Part shown: positions 8,539 through 16,579 of the stretch, one piece after another
How positions within the stretch are numbered: position 1 is the stretch's first letter
Layout of the letters: each line of letters starts with the position of its first letter
Assembly: GCA_000987045.1 (NCBI GenBank)
Contig: LAKY01000054.1
Span: forward strand, 17,357-81,356
Length of the DNA: 64,000 nt
Origin: Clostridiales bacterium PH28_bin88
GTDB taxonomy: Bacteria; Bacillota; PH28-bin88
Reading direction: 5' to 3'
Position numbers and translations under genes: made by a program
Notes under the pieces: generated by a model
Database searches by the model: none
What the model was told of the DNA's origin: nothing
Seen by the model: only the letters and a program-made list of their open reading frames with translations

Positions 8539-9873
8539 GTGTCCGACAATGTTTTCTACCGGAGCGTCCGCAAAAAGTATCACGTGGTGGAACGGGGCGA
8601 TGGCATCTACCTGTACGACCAGGCCGGAAAGCGGTATATCGACGCGTGTTCCGGCTCGGCGGTATCCAACATCGGTCATGGAAATCCCAAGGTGATTGCG
8701 GCGTTGACCGCCCAGGCGCAAAAGGTAGCCTTTACCCACCTTTCCCGCTGGACTTCGGAACCCCTGCAGAAACTGGCGGACATGGTGGCGGAGATGGCTC
8801 CGGGCAGCCTGAATAAACTTTACCTGGTTTCCGGTGGCTCAGAGGCAACCGAATCCGCACTGAAGATGGCCCGGCAGTACTACCTGGAACGGGACGGAGC
8901 CAGCAACAAGTACAAGGTTATTTCCCGCTGGAAAACATTCCACGGCAATACCATCGGCGCATTGTCCATGACGGGGGACAACCGGCGGAAAAAATACACT
9001 CCGCTGCTTTTGGATTTTCCCAAGATCTCACCTCCTTACTGCTATCGCTGCGCTTACGGAAATGAGCCGTCTTCCTGCGGCATGGACTGCGCATGGGAAT
9101 TGGAGCGGGTTCTCAATCTGGTTGGGGCGGAGAGCGTGGCAGCCTTTATCGCTGAGCCGGTGATCGGAGCCGCCTCCGGCGCAGTGGTGCCGCCTGACGG
9201 GTATTTTAAGGTAATCCGCGAGATCTGCGATCGTCATGATATCCTGTTTATTGCCGACGAAGTAATGACCGGTTTTGGGCGTACCGGGTCCATGTTTGCC
9301 ATGGAGCAATTTGGAGTGGTACCTGACTTGATCACTGTAGCCAAAGGGATGAGCGCGGGTTACGTTCCCCTGGGCGGAGTGGTTGTCAAAGACGAGATCT
9401 ACGAGACCTTTAAAAAAGGTTCCGGCGTGTTCGTTCACGGTCATACCTACGGTGGTAATCCCCTCGCGGCTGCTGTGGCGGTGGCGGTGCTGGAAGTCCT
9501 CCAGGAAGAAAACCTGGTGGAAAACTCCCGGGTGATGGGACAGTACTTGTTGGAGCAACTGGGGGAAAAACTCTCCGGTTCTCCCTTTATCGGTGACATC
9601 CGTGGGCGTGGCTTGATGCAGGGCGTGGAACTGGTTCGGGACAAGGCAACCAAAGCCCCTTTCGACCCGAAATTGAATGTAGCGGAAAAGGCCACCAATG
9701 TTTTGATGGAACACGGAGTAGTGGTATATCCCGGCACCGGTGCGGCGGACGGGGTTGCGGGCGATCACTTTTTACTGGCCCCGCCGCTAATCATCACCAG
9801 GGAACAAGTGGACGATCTGGTCCAGAGGATGGTGTCGGCGTTTGGTGAACTGGATCAAAGCCTGGCCAATTAG
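8539..9873 (+). CDS. class III aminotransferase (omega/beta-amino acid type)
   Basis: A PLP-dependent class III aminotransferase of 444 residues. Motifs in order are GSAVSNIGHG near residue 40, the cofactor-phosphate loop VSGGSEATESALK, the substrate-side FHGNTIGALSMTG, FIADEVMTGFGRTG with the PLP-ring Asp, and the Schiff-base Lys in TVAKGMSAGYVPLG. An internal cysteine-rich stretch (CYRCAYGNEPSSCGMDC) is common in a subgroup annotated as aspartate or DAPA-type aminotransferases. Context with BKACE suggests that it makes a beta-keto acid or semialdehyde from an omega- or beta-amino acid imported by the TRAP system; this is inference. GTG start at 8539 with a purine-rich GGGAGTGGGAG upstream. 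Confidence 0.88.
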   Translation: MSDNVFYRSVRKKYHVVERGDGIYLYDQAGKRYIDACSGSAVSNIGHGNPKVIAALTAQAQKVAFTHLSRWTSEPLQKLADMVAEMAPGSLNKLYLVSGGSEATESALKMARQYYLERDGASNKYKVISRWKTFHGNTIGALSMTGDNRRKKYTPLLLDFPKISPPYCYRCAYGNEPSSCGMDCAWELERVLNLVGAESVAAFIAEPVIGAASGAVVPPDGYFKVIREICDRHDILFIADEVMTGFGRTGSMFAMEQFGVVPDLITVAKGMSAGYVPLGGVVVKDEIYETFKKGSGVFVHGHTYGGNPLAAAVAVAVLEVLQEENLVENSRVMGQYLLEQLGEKLSGSPFIGDIRGRGLMQGVELVRDKATKAPFDPKLNVAEKATNVLMEHGVVVYPGTGAADGVAGDHFLLAPPLIITREQVDDLVQRMVSAFGELDQSLAN

Positions 9874-9892
9874 GTTAGTTGGTTGCCAGGAA

Positions 9893-9977
9893 ACTCGGTC
9901 GTCAGGAAGCAGGCGGCAGGAGATGGTTCTCGTTTACGGTTTTCTCCCGGTTCCTGCTGCCTGACGACTGCCGGCTG
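9893..9977. repeat. intergenic palindrome of the heptamer type
   Basis: Arms GTCGTCAGGAAGCAGG (from 9897) and CCTGCTGCCTGACGAC (ending about 9968) pair over 16 bp with one mismatch. They enclose a second partly palindromic core. The word content (GTCAGGA, CTGACGA) resembles elements at 27125 and 43311. Confidence 0.6.
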
Positions 9978-10066
9978 AATTATGCTCGCTTCCAACAACG
10001 CTTCACTCAATAGGCAAAAACTAACATAAGGACTTCAGTCCCTGCTTACGGAAAGGGAGAACATAC

Positions 10067-10882
10067 ATGGATAACTTGATCATCACTATCGCGCCTACCG
10101 GGAATGTACCGACCCGGGAAATGACCCCCCACGTACCTGTTACCCCGGAAGAGATCGTCAGGGATATTGTAGATTGCTACAACGCCGGTGCCGCGGTAGC
10201 TCACATCCATGCCCGGGATGAAGAACAGCACCCCACCCCCCGGGCTGAGGTTTTTGCAGAGATCTTGGAACGCTTGGAGGCTACCGGTTGCCCCATCATC
10301 CGCCAGCTGTCTACCGGCGGCCGTCACGGCAAGACCTTGGAGGAGCGGTCGCAGAACCTGACTCTCAACCCGGAGATGGCCAGTCTCAGCACAGGTTCCA
10401 CCAACTTTCCGAACATGGCGTATGTAAATGCGCCAGACCTGATCGAATACCTGGCCGGAATGATGAAGGAGCGGAACATCAAGCCCGAGATCGAGGTATT
10501 TGATACAGCCATGATCAATAACGCCGTTTTACTGGCCCAAAAAGGCATGATCCGTGAGCCCTTGCAGTTCAACTTTGTAATGGGTATCAGAGGCGCCCTG
10601 CCTGCCACACCCAAAAACCTGTTTCACCTGGTGGAGAGCATTCCAGCCGGCTCTCCCTGGACGGTATCTGTCATCGGACCGCAGCATGTTCCCCTGTCGA
10701 CCATTGCCCTGGCCATGGGCGGGCATGTGCGGGTGGGCATCGAAGACAATATCTATTATGCCAAGGGTGATCTGACTACCAACGTGCGCCTGGTGGAGAG
10801 GATTGTCCGGATTGCCCGGGAGGTAGGCCGGGAGATCGCCACTCCTGATGAAGCGAGAGAAATGCTAGGCTTGAAGAGATAG
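10067..10882 (+). CDS. beta-keto acid cleavage enzyme (BKACE, DUF849)
   Basis: A 271-residue (beta/alpha)8 enzyme of the BKACE family, of which 3-keto-5-aminohexanoate cleavage enzyme (Kce) is the best known member. The family condenses a beta-keto acid with acetyl-CoA to give acetoacetate and a new acyl-CoA. The metal ligands are visible: H46 and H48 in VAHIHARDE, and E226 in RVGIEDNIYY. The N-terminal ITIAPTGNVPTREMTPHVP is typical. The lysine fermentation genes that accompany true kce are absent, so the substrate is probably another beta-keto acid. ATG start with AAAGGGAG upstream. Neighbours are an aminotransferase before it and a CoA-transferase after it. Confidence 0.93.
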   Translation: MDNLIITIAPTGNVPTREMTPHVPVTPEEIVRDIVDCYNAGAAVAHIHARDEEQHPTPRAEVFAEILERLEATGCPIIRQLSTGGRHGKTLEERSQNLTLNPEMASLSTGSTNFPNMAYVNAPDLIEYLAGMMKERNIKPEIEVFDTAMINNAVLLAQKGMIREPLQFNFVMGIRGALPATPKNLFHLVESIPAGSPWTVSVIGPQHVPLSTIALAMGGHVRVGIEDNIYYAKGDLTTNVRLVERIVRIAREVGREIATPDEAREMLGLKR

Positions 10883-11005
10883 ACCCCGAAGGCACCCTCA
10901 GGGGTGTCTACGGCTTTATGCAGTAAATATGGGGTTGCGATAAGTTTTTTCGTAAAAAGTCTACAAAGGATTTGACGTTAGCCGGCCGAAATTAATCATT
11001 ATTAT

Positions 11006-11034
11006 TTGAAACCCGTCGAGGATAATTACTTATA
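11006..11034 (+). promoter_or_regulatory. candidate promoter of the CoA-transferase genes
   Basis: TTGAAA, a 17-bp spacer and CTTATA lie just upstream of the ribosome binding site of the CoA-transferase A gene. The -10 is a moderate match. The 170-bp gap after BKACE has no clear terminator, so readthrough is also possible. Confidence 0.4.
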
Positions 11035-11051
11035 GAACATGGGAGGGTTTT

Positions 11052-11711
11052 ATGAACAAATCGGAGACAGTACAGCAAGCAGTATCCTGCATCCGGGACG
11101 GGATGACCATCATGGTGGGGGGATTCATGGCCGCAGGTACACCTGATACCTTGATCGATGCGCTGGTGGAAAAAGGTGTACGAGGCCTGACTCTGGTTTC
11201 CAACGATACGGCTTTTCCGGGCAAGGGGGTAGGCAAACTGATCGATGCCGGCCTGGTTAAGAAGGTGATTGCCTCCCATATTGGGACTAACCCTGTTACG
11301 GGCAAATTGATGAACGCGGGGGAAATCGAGGTTCAACTGGTTCCCCAGGGAACGCTGGTTGAGCGGATCAGGAGCGGTGGGGCCGGCCTGGGGGGGGTCC
11401 TGACCCCTACCGGGATCGGTACTGTGGTGGAAGAAGGCAAAGAAAAGATCGTGGTGGGAGGCAAAGAGTTTCTGTTAGAACTGCCCCTCCGGGCGGACGT
11501 GGCCCTGGTCAAGGCGTTCCGGGCGGACCTGTCCGGCAACCTCGCTTTCCGGCGGGCGGCCCGCAACTTCAATCCCGTGATGGCAACAGCTGCCGACCTG
11601 GTGATCGCTGAGACGGAGCAACTGGTTGACATAGGGGAAATGGACCCCGACGCCGTAATGTTGCCGGGGATCTTCGTGGACGTGGTGGTATGCCGGGAGG
11701 AGGAAAAGTAA
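11052..11711 (+). CDS. 3-oxoacid CoA-transferase, subunit A
   Basis: The alpha subunit (219 residues) of a family I CoA-transferase of the AtoD/ScoA type. The CoA-binding signature near the N-terminus, MVGGFMAAGTP, is present, as are SHIGTNPVTGKLMNAGEIEVQLVPQGTL and the TPTGIGT stretch. With the B subunit it moves CoA between an acyl-CoA and a 3-oxoacid. Here the likely task is to activate the acetoacetate made by BKACE to acetoacetyl-CoA, feeding thiolysis to acetyl-CoA. The assignment to acetoacetate is from context. ATG start with GGGAGGG upstream. The B subunit gene starts one base after the stop, so the two are one translational unit. Confidence 0.93.
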   Translation: MNKSETVQQAVSCIRDGMTIMVGGFMAAGTPDTLIDALVEKGVRGLTLVSNDTAFPGKGVGKLIDAGLVKKVIASHIGTNPVTGKLMNAGEIEVQLVPQGTLVERIRSGGAGLGGVLTPTGIGTVVEEGKEKIVVGGKEFLLELPLRADVALVKAFRADLSGNLAFRRAARNFNPVMATAADLVIAETEQLVDIGEMDPDAVMLPGIFVDVVVCREEEK

Positions 11712-11712
11712 A

Positions 11713-12378
11713 ATGGAAAAACTGGACAAGCGGGTGGTCATCGCCAAGCGGGTGGCCCAGGAATTTAAGGCCGGTCAGGTAGTAAACCTGGGGATCGGCT
11801 TGCCTACCATGGTAGCCAACTATCTTCCCCCGGGAGTCAACCTGATTCTTCATTCGGAAAACGGTTTTCTGGGCATTGGGCCGGTACCGGATGAAGCGAA
11901 CCGGGACAGGGACGTGGTTAACGCCGGTGGGCAGCCCAGTTCTATCCTGCCGGGAGGAGCCTGTTTCGACAGCGCCCTTTCCTTTACCATCGTCCGTGGG
12001 GGACACCTGGACGCCACCGTGCTGGGGGCGCTAGAGGTGGATTGCCGGGGCAACCTGGCTAACTGGATGATTCCAGGGAAGATGGTTCCCGGTATGGGAG
12101 GGGCCATGGACCTGGTGGTTGGGGCCAAACGGGTGATCGTGGCCATGGAGCATGTGACCAAGGACGGTAGTCCGAAGATCCTGAACAAATGCACCTTACC
12201 CCTAACCGCCAAGGAAGAAGTGGACCTGATTGTTACTGACATGGGGGTAATCCGGGTAACCCCTGAAGGGCTGGTTCTTGCCGAGGTTGCCCCCGGGGTG
12301 AGTATAGACGGCGTAATATCCGCTACCGAGGCACCGCTTGCTGTCCACCCGCAATTGAAAGTGATGCCTTTCTTTTAG
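11713..12378 (+). CDS. 3-oxoacid CoA-transferase, subunit B
   Basis: The beta subunit (221 residues) of the CoA-transferase, AtoA/ScoB type. It carries the catalytic glutamate in LHSENGFLGIGP, the GIGLPTMVANYL N-terminal signature, and the GGAMDLV and EHVTKDG motifs of the family. The Glu forms the glutamyl-CoA thioester intermediate. It works as a heteromer with the product of 11052. Its TAG stop at 12376-12378 overlaps the stop of the convergent RpiR-type regulator gene, leaving no room for a terminator between them, which suggests opposing transcripts interfere or overlap. Confidence 0.93.
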   Translation: MEKLDKRVVIAKRVAQEFKAGQVVNLGIGLPTMVANYLPPGVNLILHSENGFLGIGPVPDEANRDRDVVNAGGQPSSILPGGACFDSALSFTIVRGGHLDATVLGALEVDCRGNLANWMIPGKMVPGMGGAMDLVVGAKRVIVAMEHVTKDGSPKILNKCTLPLTAKEEVDLIVTDMGVIRVTPEGLVLAEVAPGVSIDGVISATEAPLAVHPQLKVMPFF

Positions 12379-13229
12379 TCTTCGGTATAGTAAATATTAA
12401 ACGTCTTCCAGATTTCCTCCAGTTGTCTGAGAGCCTCTTCGGTCTTGTGGCTTTCTTTGGAACCGACGGCGATGATGAGGGCGTTAATGACACTCAAGGG
12501 GGCCACGAAAGAATCAATAAATGAAGCCATGTCGCTGTGAGCTACGAGGGCTACCTTGGCGAACTTGGCCAGGGGAGAAATGACGCTATCGGTAATTGCC
12601 AGGGTAGTGGCCCCTTTCTCCTGGGCATACTTAAGCCCTTCTACCGTCTGGCGGCTGTACCGGGGAAAGGATATGCCGATGACCAGGTCGCCTTTCTCCA
12701 CGGCTGTTAACTGCTCGAAAAGCGTTCCTGCTCCGCTGATGATCCGGCAGTTTTTCAACAGCAGGTGCAGGTAGAAGTTCAGGAACTGTCCTAGGGCAGT
12801 GGCGCTGCGTAGACTGATGATATAAATGTTTTTGGCGGCCAGGATCATGGAGACGGCCTCGGTGAAGTCTTCCCGGGAGCTCTCTTCCAGGGTAAGGCGA
12901 ATATTGGTTATATCGTTTCTCAGTACCTTGTCCAAAACGTGGTCTTGCTTATCATGCACAGACATCTGCAGCCGGTCTACAGTCGTCAGTCTTTTTTTAA
13001 CAATATCCTGGAGTGCCTTCTGCATTTGGGGAAACCCGTCGTAGCCCAGCGCATAGGCAAAGCGGACCACGGTGGATTCGCTGACTCCGACGGCGGCTCC
13101 CAGCTTGGCGGCAGTCATAAAGGCGGCCTTGTCATAATGGGCCAGCAGGTATTCGGCGATCAGTTTCTGTCTGGTGCTGAAAACAGGTGAATTGGCCTGT
13201 ACCCGTGTAAAAAACTGGGATTTATTCAG
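12375..13229 (-). CDS. RpiR family transcriptional regulator
   Basis: A two-domain repressor or activator. It has an N-terminal helix-turn-helix (KLGAAVGVSESTVVRFAYALGYDGFPQMQ) and a C-terminal SIS sugar-phosphate/metabolite domain (IYIISLRSATALGQFLNFYL, DLVIGISFPRYSRQTVEGLK). The first in-frame ATG (13118) would cut off the first helices of the HTH domain. Reading upstream, the frame stays open for 37 codons with family-like sequence (ANSPVFSTRQKLIAEYLLAH), and no ATG, GTG or TTG occurs. A CTG at 13229 lies six bases after AAGGGGGGAG, so I place the start there. It probably controls the adjacent BKACE/CoA-transferase genes, whose end it overlaps by convergent stops. Its effector is unknown. 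Confidence 0.85.
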   Translation of the reverse strand: MNKSQFFTRVQANSPVFSTRQKLIAEYLLAHYDKAAFMTAAKLGAAVGVSESTVVRFAYALGYDGFPQMQKALQDIVKKRLTTVDRLQMSVHDKQDHVLDKVLRNDITNIRLTLEESSREDFTEAVSMILAAKNIYIISLRSATALGQFLNFYLHLLLKNCRIISGAGTLFEQLTAVEKGDLVIGISFPRYSRQTVEGLKYAQEKGATTLAITDSVISPLAKFAKVALVAHSDMASFIDSFVAPLSVINALIIAVGSKESHKTEEALRQLEEIWKTFNIYYTED

Positions 13230-13329
13230 GGATATCTCCCCCCTTGTTACAACGTCTATATTCTTTTGTTTTTTCTACAGTTATCTGCAAATTCCTTTCT
13301 CGTACGACCTCAGGAATAAAAAACCTGTA

Positions 13330-13935
13330 TTATTTGGGGGAGGCTTTCAGGTGTTTGCCGATTAAGACTACTGCTCCCAGGATAACCGCCCCTACAAGGT
13401 ACCATTCGCCATAGTCCCTCAAGCTGCCTATAACCAGGAGCCACCTGCCCGCCAGGTATTGCCCGCCGAAAACCAGTACCGCACACCACGGTGCGATCCC
13501 CAAAAAGGTGTAGAAAACAAACCGGGGCAGGTCCATTCTCCCCATCCCGGCCAAGTAAGAGATGTATGTGCCAAAAAAGAAGGGGCGTACCAGGCAGACT
13601 ATCTTGGCCCCGTAGCGGGTAAACCATTCCTCCATTTGTTGCATACGCTCTACCGGTACACGTACCAGTTGCCCGTACCTTAAGAGTAGCTTGCGTCCCC
13701 CTGTCCGGCCGATGAAATAAGGCCCCAGGGATCCCAATGTGTAGCCACTGGCAGAGAGGAAAACCGTGATCCAGGGCATAATACCCCGGTGGTTGGCCAT
13801 TAAGCCATACAGCCCTACGATGATGGCGCCTGGAAACGGCACAGATAGCCCTTCCAACAGCATGGCAACAAAGGTTCCTGCAGTACCCCACTCACTGAAC
13901 AGGATAACCAAATGCTCCACCCATTTTGCGTACAT
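13330..13935 (-). CDS. DedA family membrane protein
   Basis: A DedA/SNARE-associated integral membrane protein of about 201 residues. It has the family pattern: an amphipathic re-entrant region LEGLSVPFPGAIIVGLYG, then GYTLGSLGPYFIGRTGGRKLL and the conserved VRPFFFGTYISYLAGMGRMDLPRF stretch. Such proteins are implicated in lipid carrier (undecaprenyl phosphate) or phospholipid transport and in envelope homeostasis. I place the start at the internal ATG (13935), which has AAAGGA eight bases upstream, rather than at 13959, which lacks a ribosome binding site. It lies alone, downstream of the RpiR gene on the same strand and possibly independent of it. Confidence 0.88.
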   Translation of the reverse strand: MYAKWVEHLVILFSEWGTAGTFVAMLLEGLSVPFPGAIIVGLYGLMANHRGIMPWITVFLSASGYTLGSLGPYFIGRTGGRKLLLRYGQLVRVPVERMQQMEEWFTRYGAKIVCLVRPFFFGTYISYLAGMGRMDLPRFVFYTFLGIAPWCAVLVFGGQYLAGRWLLVIGSLRDYGEWYLVGAVILGAVVLIGKHLKASPK

Positions 13936-14105
13936 CAGCCCATTCCTTTCAAATAGCATACCGGTTGATTAGAAACATAGCATCTCTATGTTTAATGACG
14001 ATACAAGGAACAAAAAAGTTCCAATTATGCAGATAAATCTTGATTTTTTCTTCCGGGGCAATTACTCTGTTGTGGAAAAATCTGTTGGGAGGAATAAATT
14101 GATAT

Positions 14106-14492
14106 ATGATGATAGTCACAGCAGGCATTATAGAAAGGGAAGGGAAAATTCTAATTGCTCAACGGCCGGCTAACGCCCACCGGGCACTGGAATGGGAGTT
14201 CCCCGGAGGGAAGTTGGAACCTGGCGAGCAACCAGAAGAGTGCCTTAAGCGGGAGTTAAGAGAAGAACTTGGTTTAAACGTGGAAGTGGAGGACATTTAC
14301 AAGGTAGTGTTGCACCGTTATGAGGACCGGGAAGTGCTTTTGCTTTGCTACCGGTGCCAGTATGCGGGCGGGGAACCTGAAGCCAAAGAGGGTCAAGACT
14401 TTAGATGGGTGACTGTTGAACAGATGGGAGCCTATGATTTCAGCGCGGCAGATATCCCAGTGTTGGAAAAGCTACACCGGGAAAGGACCTAG
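14106..14492 (+). CDS. NUDIX hydrolase, MutT-like (8-oxo-dGTP diphosphatase)
   Basis: A compact 128-residue NUDIX protein. The complete Nudix box is visible as GGKLEPGEQPEECLKRELREELGL, with the metal-binding REXXEE arrangement, preceded by ALEWEFPGG, which is typical of MutT-type enzymes that hydrolyse 8-oxo-dGTP to the monophosphate. A role in keeping oxidised nucleotides out of DNA is the family default, but other nucleoside diphosphate derivatives are possible. ATG at 14106 (a second ATG follows at 14109), with GGGAGG about twelve bases upstream. Single gene, followed by a terminator shared with the convergent asnB. Confidence 0.88.
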   Translation: MMIVTAGIIEREGKILIAQRPANAHRALEWEFPGGKLEPGEQPEECLKRELREELGLNVEVEDIYKVVLHRYEDREVLLLCYRCQYAGGEPEAKEGQDFRWVTVEQMGAYDFSAADIPVLEKLHRERT

Positions 14493-14501
14493 AAACGGAT
14501 A

Positions 14502-14530
14502 AAGCAGGACTGAGCGTCCTGCTTCTTGTT
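14502..14530 (+). terminator. terminator after the NUDIX gene
   Basis: AGCAGGAC, loop TGAGC, GTCCTGCT, then TCTTGTTGT. The stem is symmetrical and could also help end the convergent asnB transcript. Confidence 0.7.
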
Positions 14531-14541
14531 GTGATAATTTC

Positions 14542-16383
14542 TCACCTAATCATTACGCGGTATTCCCTCAGCCAGGTATCTACCTGGGCCAGGTAGGCGA
14601 AGAGCTGCGGGAGTCGCATCAGCTGGCCAAACCACGGTATGTCAAAGTCCGCGGTAGACTGGGTAATAGCTCGCACGTAGGACACGTCGAGCAATGGGAG
14701 CAGGGGCGAGGCAGGGTCGTCTAGGATACTTAGTATCCAGTCGCGGACGGCCGCCAGGTACGCAGGGTTATGCGTCTTCGGGTAGGGGCTTTTTCGCCGG
14801 GTTAGCACGTCTTCCGGCAGAACGCCTGCCAGCGCCCGGCGCAGGATGCCTTTTTCCCTGTGGTCGCAGTTTTTGATCTCCCAGGGGATATTCCATACAT
14901 ACTCCACCAGGCGGTGATCACAGTAAGGCACTCGCACCTCAAGTCCGGTGGCCATACTCATGCGGTCCTTCCGGTCAAGCAGCGTGGCCAGGAACCACGT
15001 GATATTAAGGTAGAACATCTCCCGCATGCGGGCCGCAAAGGGGTCCTCACCCGGCAAACGGGGTGTCTCCGCGAGAGTTTCCCTGTACCGGTCGGCTGCA
15101 TATTCCTCCGGGCGGATCCAGTCAACCAGTTCGGGTGACAGCAAGCGCGTCCGTTCCTGCATTGCCCGGGACCAGGGAAAGGTACCGGCGGCAAGGGCCT
15201 CTTCCCGGTGAAACCACGGGTATCCGCCAAACACCTCGTCGGCGGACTCACCTGACAGCCCGACGGTGGCCTCTTTTTTTATTTCATGGCAGAACAAGTA
15301 TAAGGAAGAATCCACGTCGGCCATGCCGGGCAAATCGCGGGCACGAAGAGCCGTGATCAGGGCATCCACAAGTTGGGGTGTGTCAACCGTGACAGTGTGG
15401 TGGTGCGTACCCAGGAAGTCCGAGACGCGCCGTACCCACGGGGTGTCGGAGTTGGTCTCGAAGTCATTCGGATGGAAATAGCGGTCGTTGTCAGTATAGT
15501 CTATGGAGTAGGTGTGGATCGGTCCCAGGCCGGCTTCCTTGAAGGCGCCGGCGGCGAATGCGGTGATGGCGCTTGAGTCGAGACCGCCCGACAGCAGGGT
15601 GCAGACGGGCACGTCGGCCACTAGTTGCCGTTCTACAGTATCCTGTAAAAGCTCACGAATCTTGTTGGCAGTAGTCTTCAGGTCATCCTCATGAGGGCGG
15701 CTTTCCAGTGACCAGTAGCGGCGCATGTGTATACCTTTACGGTCATATACCAGGTAGTAGCCCGGCCTGATTTCCTTGATGTCGCGGAACACTCCATGTC
15801 CCGGCGTACGAGCCGGGCCCAGGGCGAACACCTCCGCGAGACCCTCGGCGTCCACCTCCGGCCGGACCGCCGGGTGTGCCAGGATGGACTTCAACTCTGA
15901 ACCGAACAAGAAAGCGCTACCGCGCTGTGTATAAAAGAGGGGCTTGACGCCCAGCCGGTCGCGGGCGAGGAAAAGGCTCTGGTCGCCGTCGTTCCAGACA
16001 CCGAACGCAAAAATCCCGTTGAGTCGCTCTACGCATGCCGTTCCCCATTCCATAAACGAGGCCAGCAGGACTTCGGTGTCGGAATGGCCCTGGAACGAGT
16101 AGCCACGTGCTTCCAATTCCCGCCGTAGTTCGGGCGTGTTGTACAACTCTCCGTTATAGGTGATCACGTATGTGCTATCCCCCCGCCGGCGGATCATGGG
16201 TTGACCGCCGCCCTCGGGATCGACTACCACCAGGCGCCGGTGGCCGATGGCGGCGCGTTGCGACACCCACGTCCCGGCAGCGTCCGGCCCCCGGTTGGAC
16301 AGGGTCTCCACCATTGCCGACAGGATTAACTGCCGTTGGGTCAGGTCCGCTTCCCAGTCTATCCAGCCCGTAATTCCGCACAT
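14542..16383 (-). CDS. asnB: asparagine synthase (glutamine-hydrolysing)
   Basis: A two-domain amidotransferase of about 613 residues that makes asparagine from aspartate, ATP and glutamine. The start is the ATG at 16383, which puts the catalytic Cys directly after Met (MCGITGW) and has AAGGAGGGGG seven bases upstream. A longer TTG-started frame begins inside the upstream terminator and is rejected. The N-terminal glutaminase domain has GHRRLVVVDPEGGGQP and YNGELYN. The synthetase domain has the ATP pyrophosphatase loop LLSGGLDSSAI and GLSGESADEVFGGY. The 5' leader holds paired hexaloop hairpins over a terminator, so I infer control by ANTAR antitermination (see leader entry). Confidence 0.95.
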   Translation of the reverse strand: MCGITGWIDWEADLTQRQLILSAMVETLSNRGPDAAGTWVSQRAAIGHRRLVVVDPEGGGQPMIRRRGDSTYVITYNGELYNTPELRRELEARGYSFQGHSDTEVLLASFMEWGTACVERLNGIFAFGVWNDGDQSLFLARDRLGVKPLFYTQRGSAFLFGSELKSILAHPAVRPEVDAEGLAEVFALGPARTPGHGVFRDIKEIRPGYYLVYDRKGIHMRRYWSLESRPHEDDLKTTANKIRELLQDTVERQLVADVPVCTLLSGGLDSSAITAFAAGAFKEAGLGPIHTYSIDYTDNDRYFHPNDFETNSDTPWVRRVSDFLGTHHHTVTVDTPQLVDALITALRARDLPGMADVDSSLYLFCHEIKKEATVGLSGESADEVFGGYPWFHREEALAAGTFPWSRAMQERTRLLSPELVDWIRPEEYAADRYRETLAETPRLPGEDPFAARMREMFYLNITWFLATLLDRKDRMSMATGLEVRVPYCDHRLVEYVWNIPWEIKNCDHREKGILRRALAGVLPEDVLTRRKSPYPKTHNPAYLAAVRDWILSILDDPASPLLPLLDVSYVRAITQSTADFDIPWFGQLMRLPQLFAYLAQVDTWLREYRVMIR

Positions 16384-16420
16384 ATCTTTCCCCCTCCTTT
16401 TTGTAAGCGGCAACGGCAAG

Positions 16421-16507
16421 GAAATAAAAAACACCCCCAAGGCCGTTTGTCACCTGCCTTAAGGGGCGCCATTGCCCGTTGCGTGGGTTGCGTCATTGCA
16501 ACCCGCG
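16421..16507 (-). promoter_or_regulatory. ANTAR-type antiterminator/terminator leader of asnB
   Basis: Read on the minus strand. Hairpin P1 has stem GGGTTGC/GCAACCC (extendable to 10 bp) and loop AATGAC (16492-16497). Seven bases later hairpin P2 has stem GGGC/GCCC and loop AATGGC (16468-16473). Both loops are six bases with A1 and G4, the mark of ANTAR targets. The 3' arm of P2 is shared with the terminator stem CCCC-TT-AAGGC (16456-16466) / GCCTTGGGG (16435-16443), which is followed by TGTTTTTTATTT. P2 and the terminator are mutually exclusive, so binding of an ANTAR protein would allow asnB transcription. Confidence 0.8.
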
Positions 16508-16579
16508 GCGATAAGTTATTATTTTCAATCCATACTACGTTGCGAGGGAAAAAAATGTGAGTAGGCAGCGCGTTTTTTC

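Noticed and set aside
9028..9768. 246-codon minus-strand frame opposite the class III aminotransferase
   Set aside because: A shadow frame with His/Arg-rich sequence and no domain; the plus-strand gene is certain.
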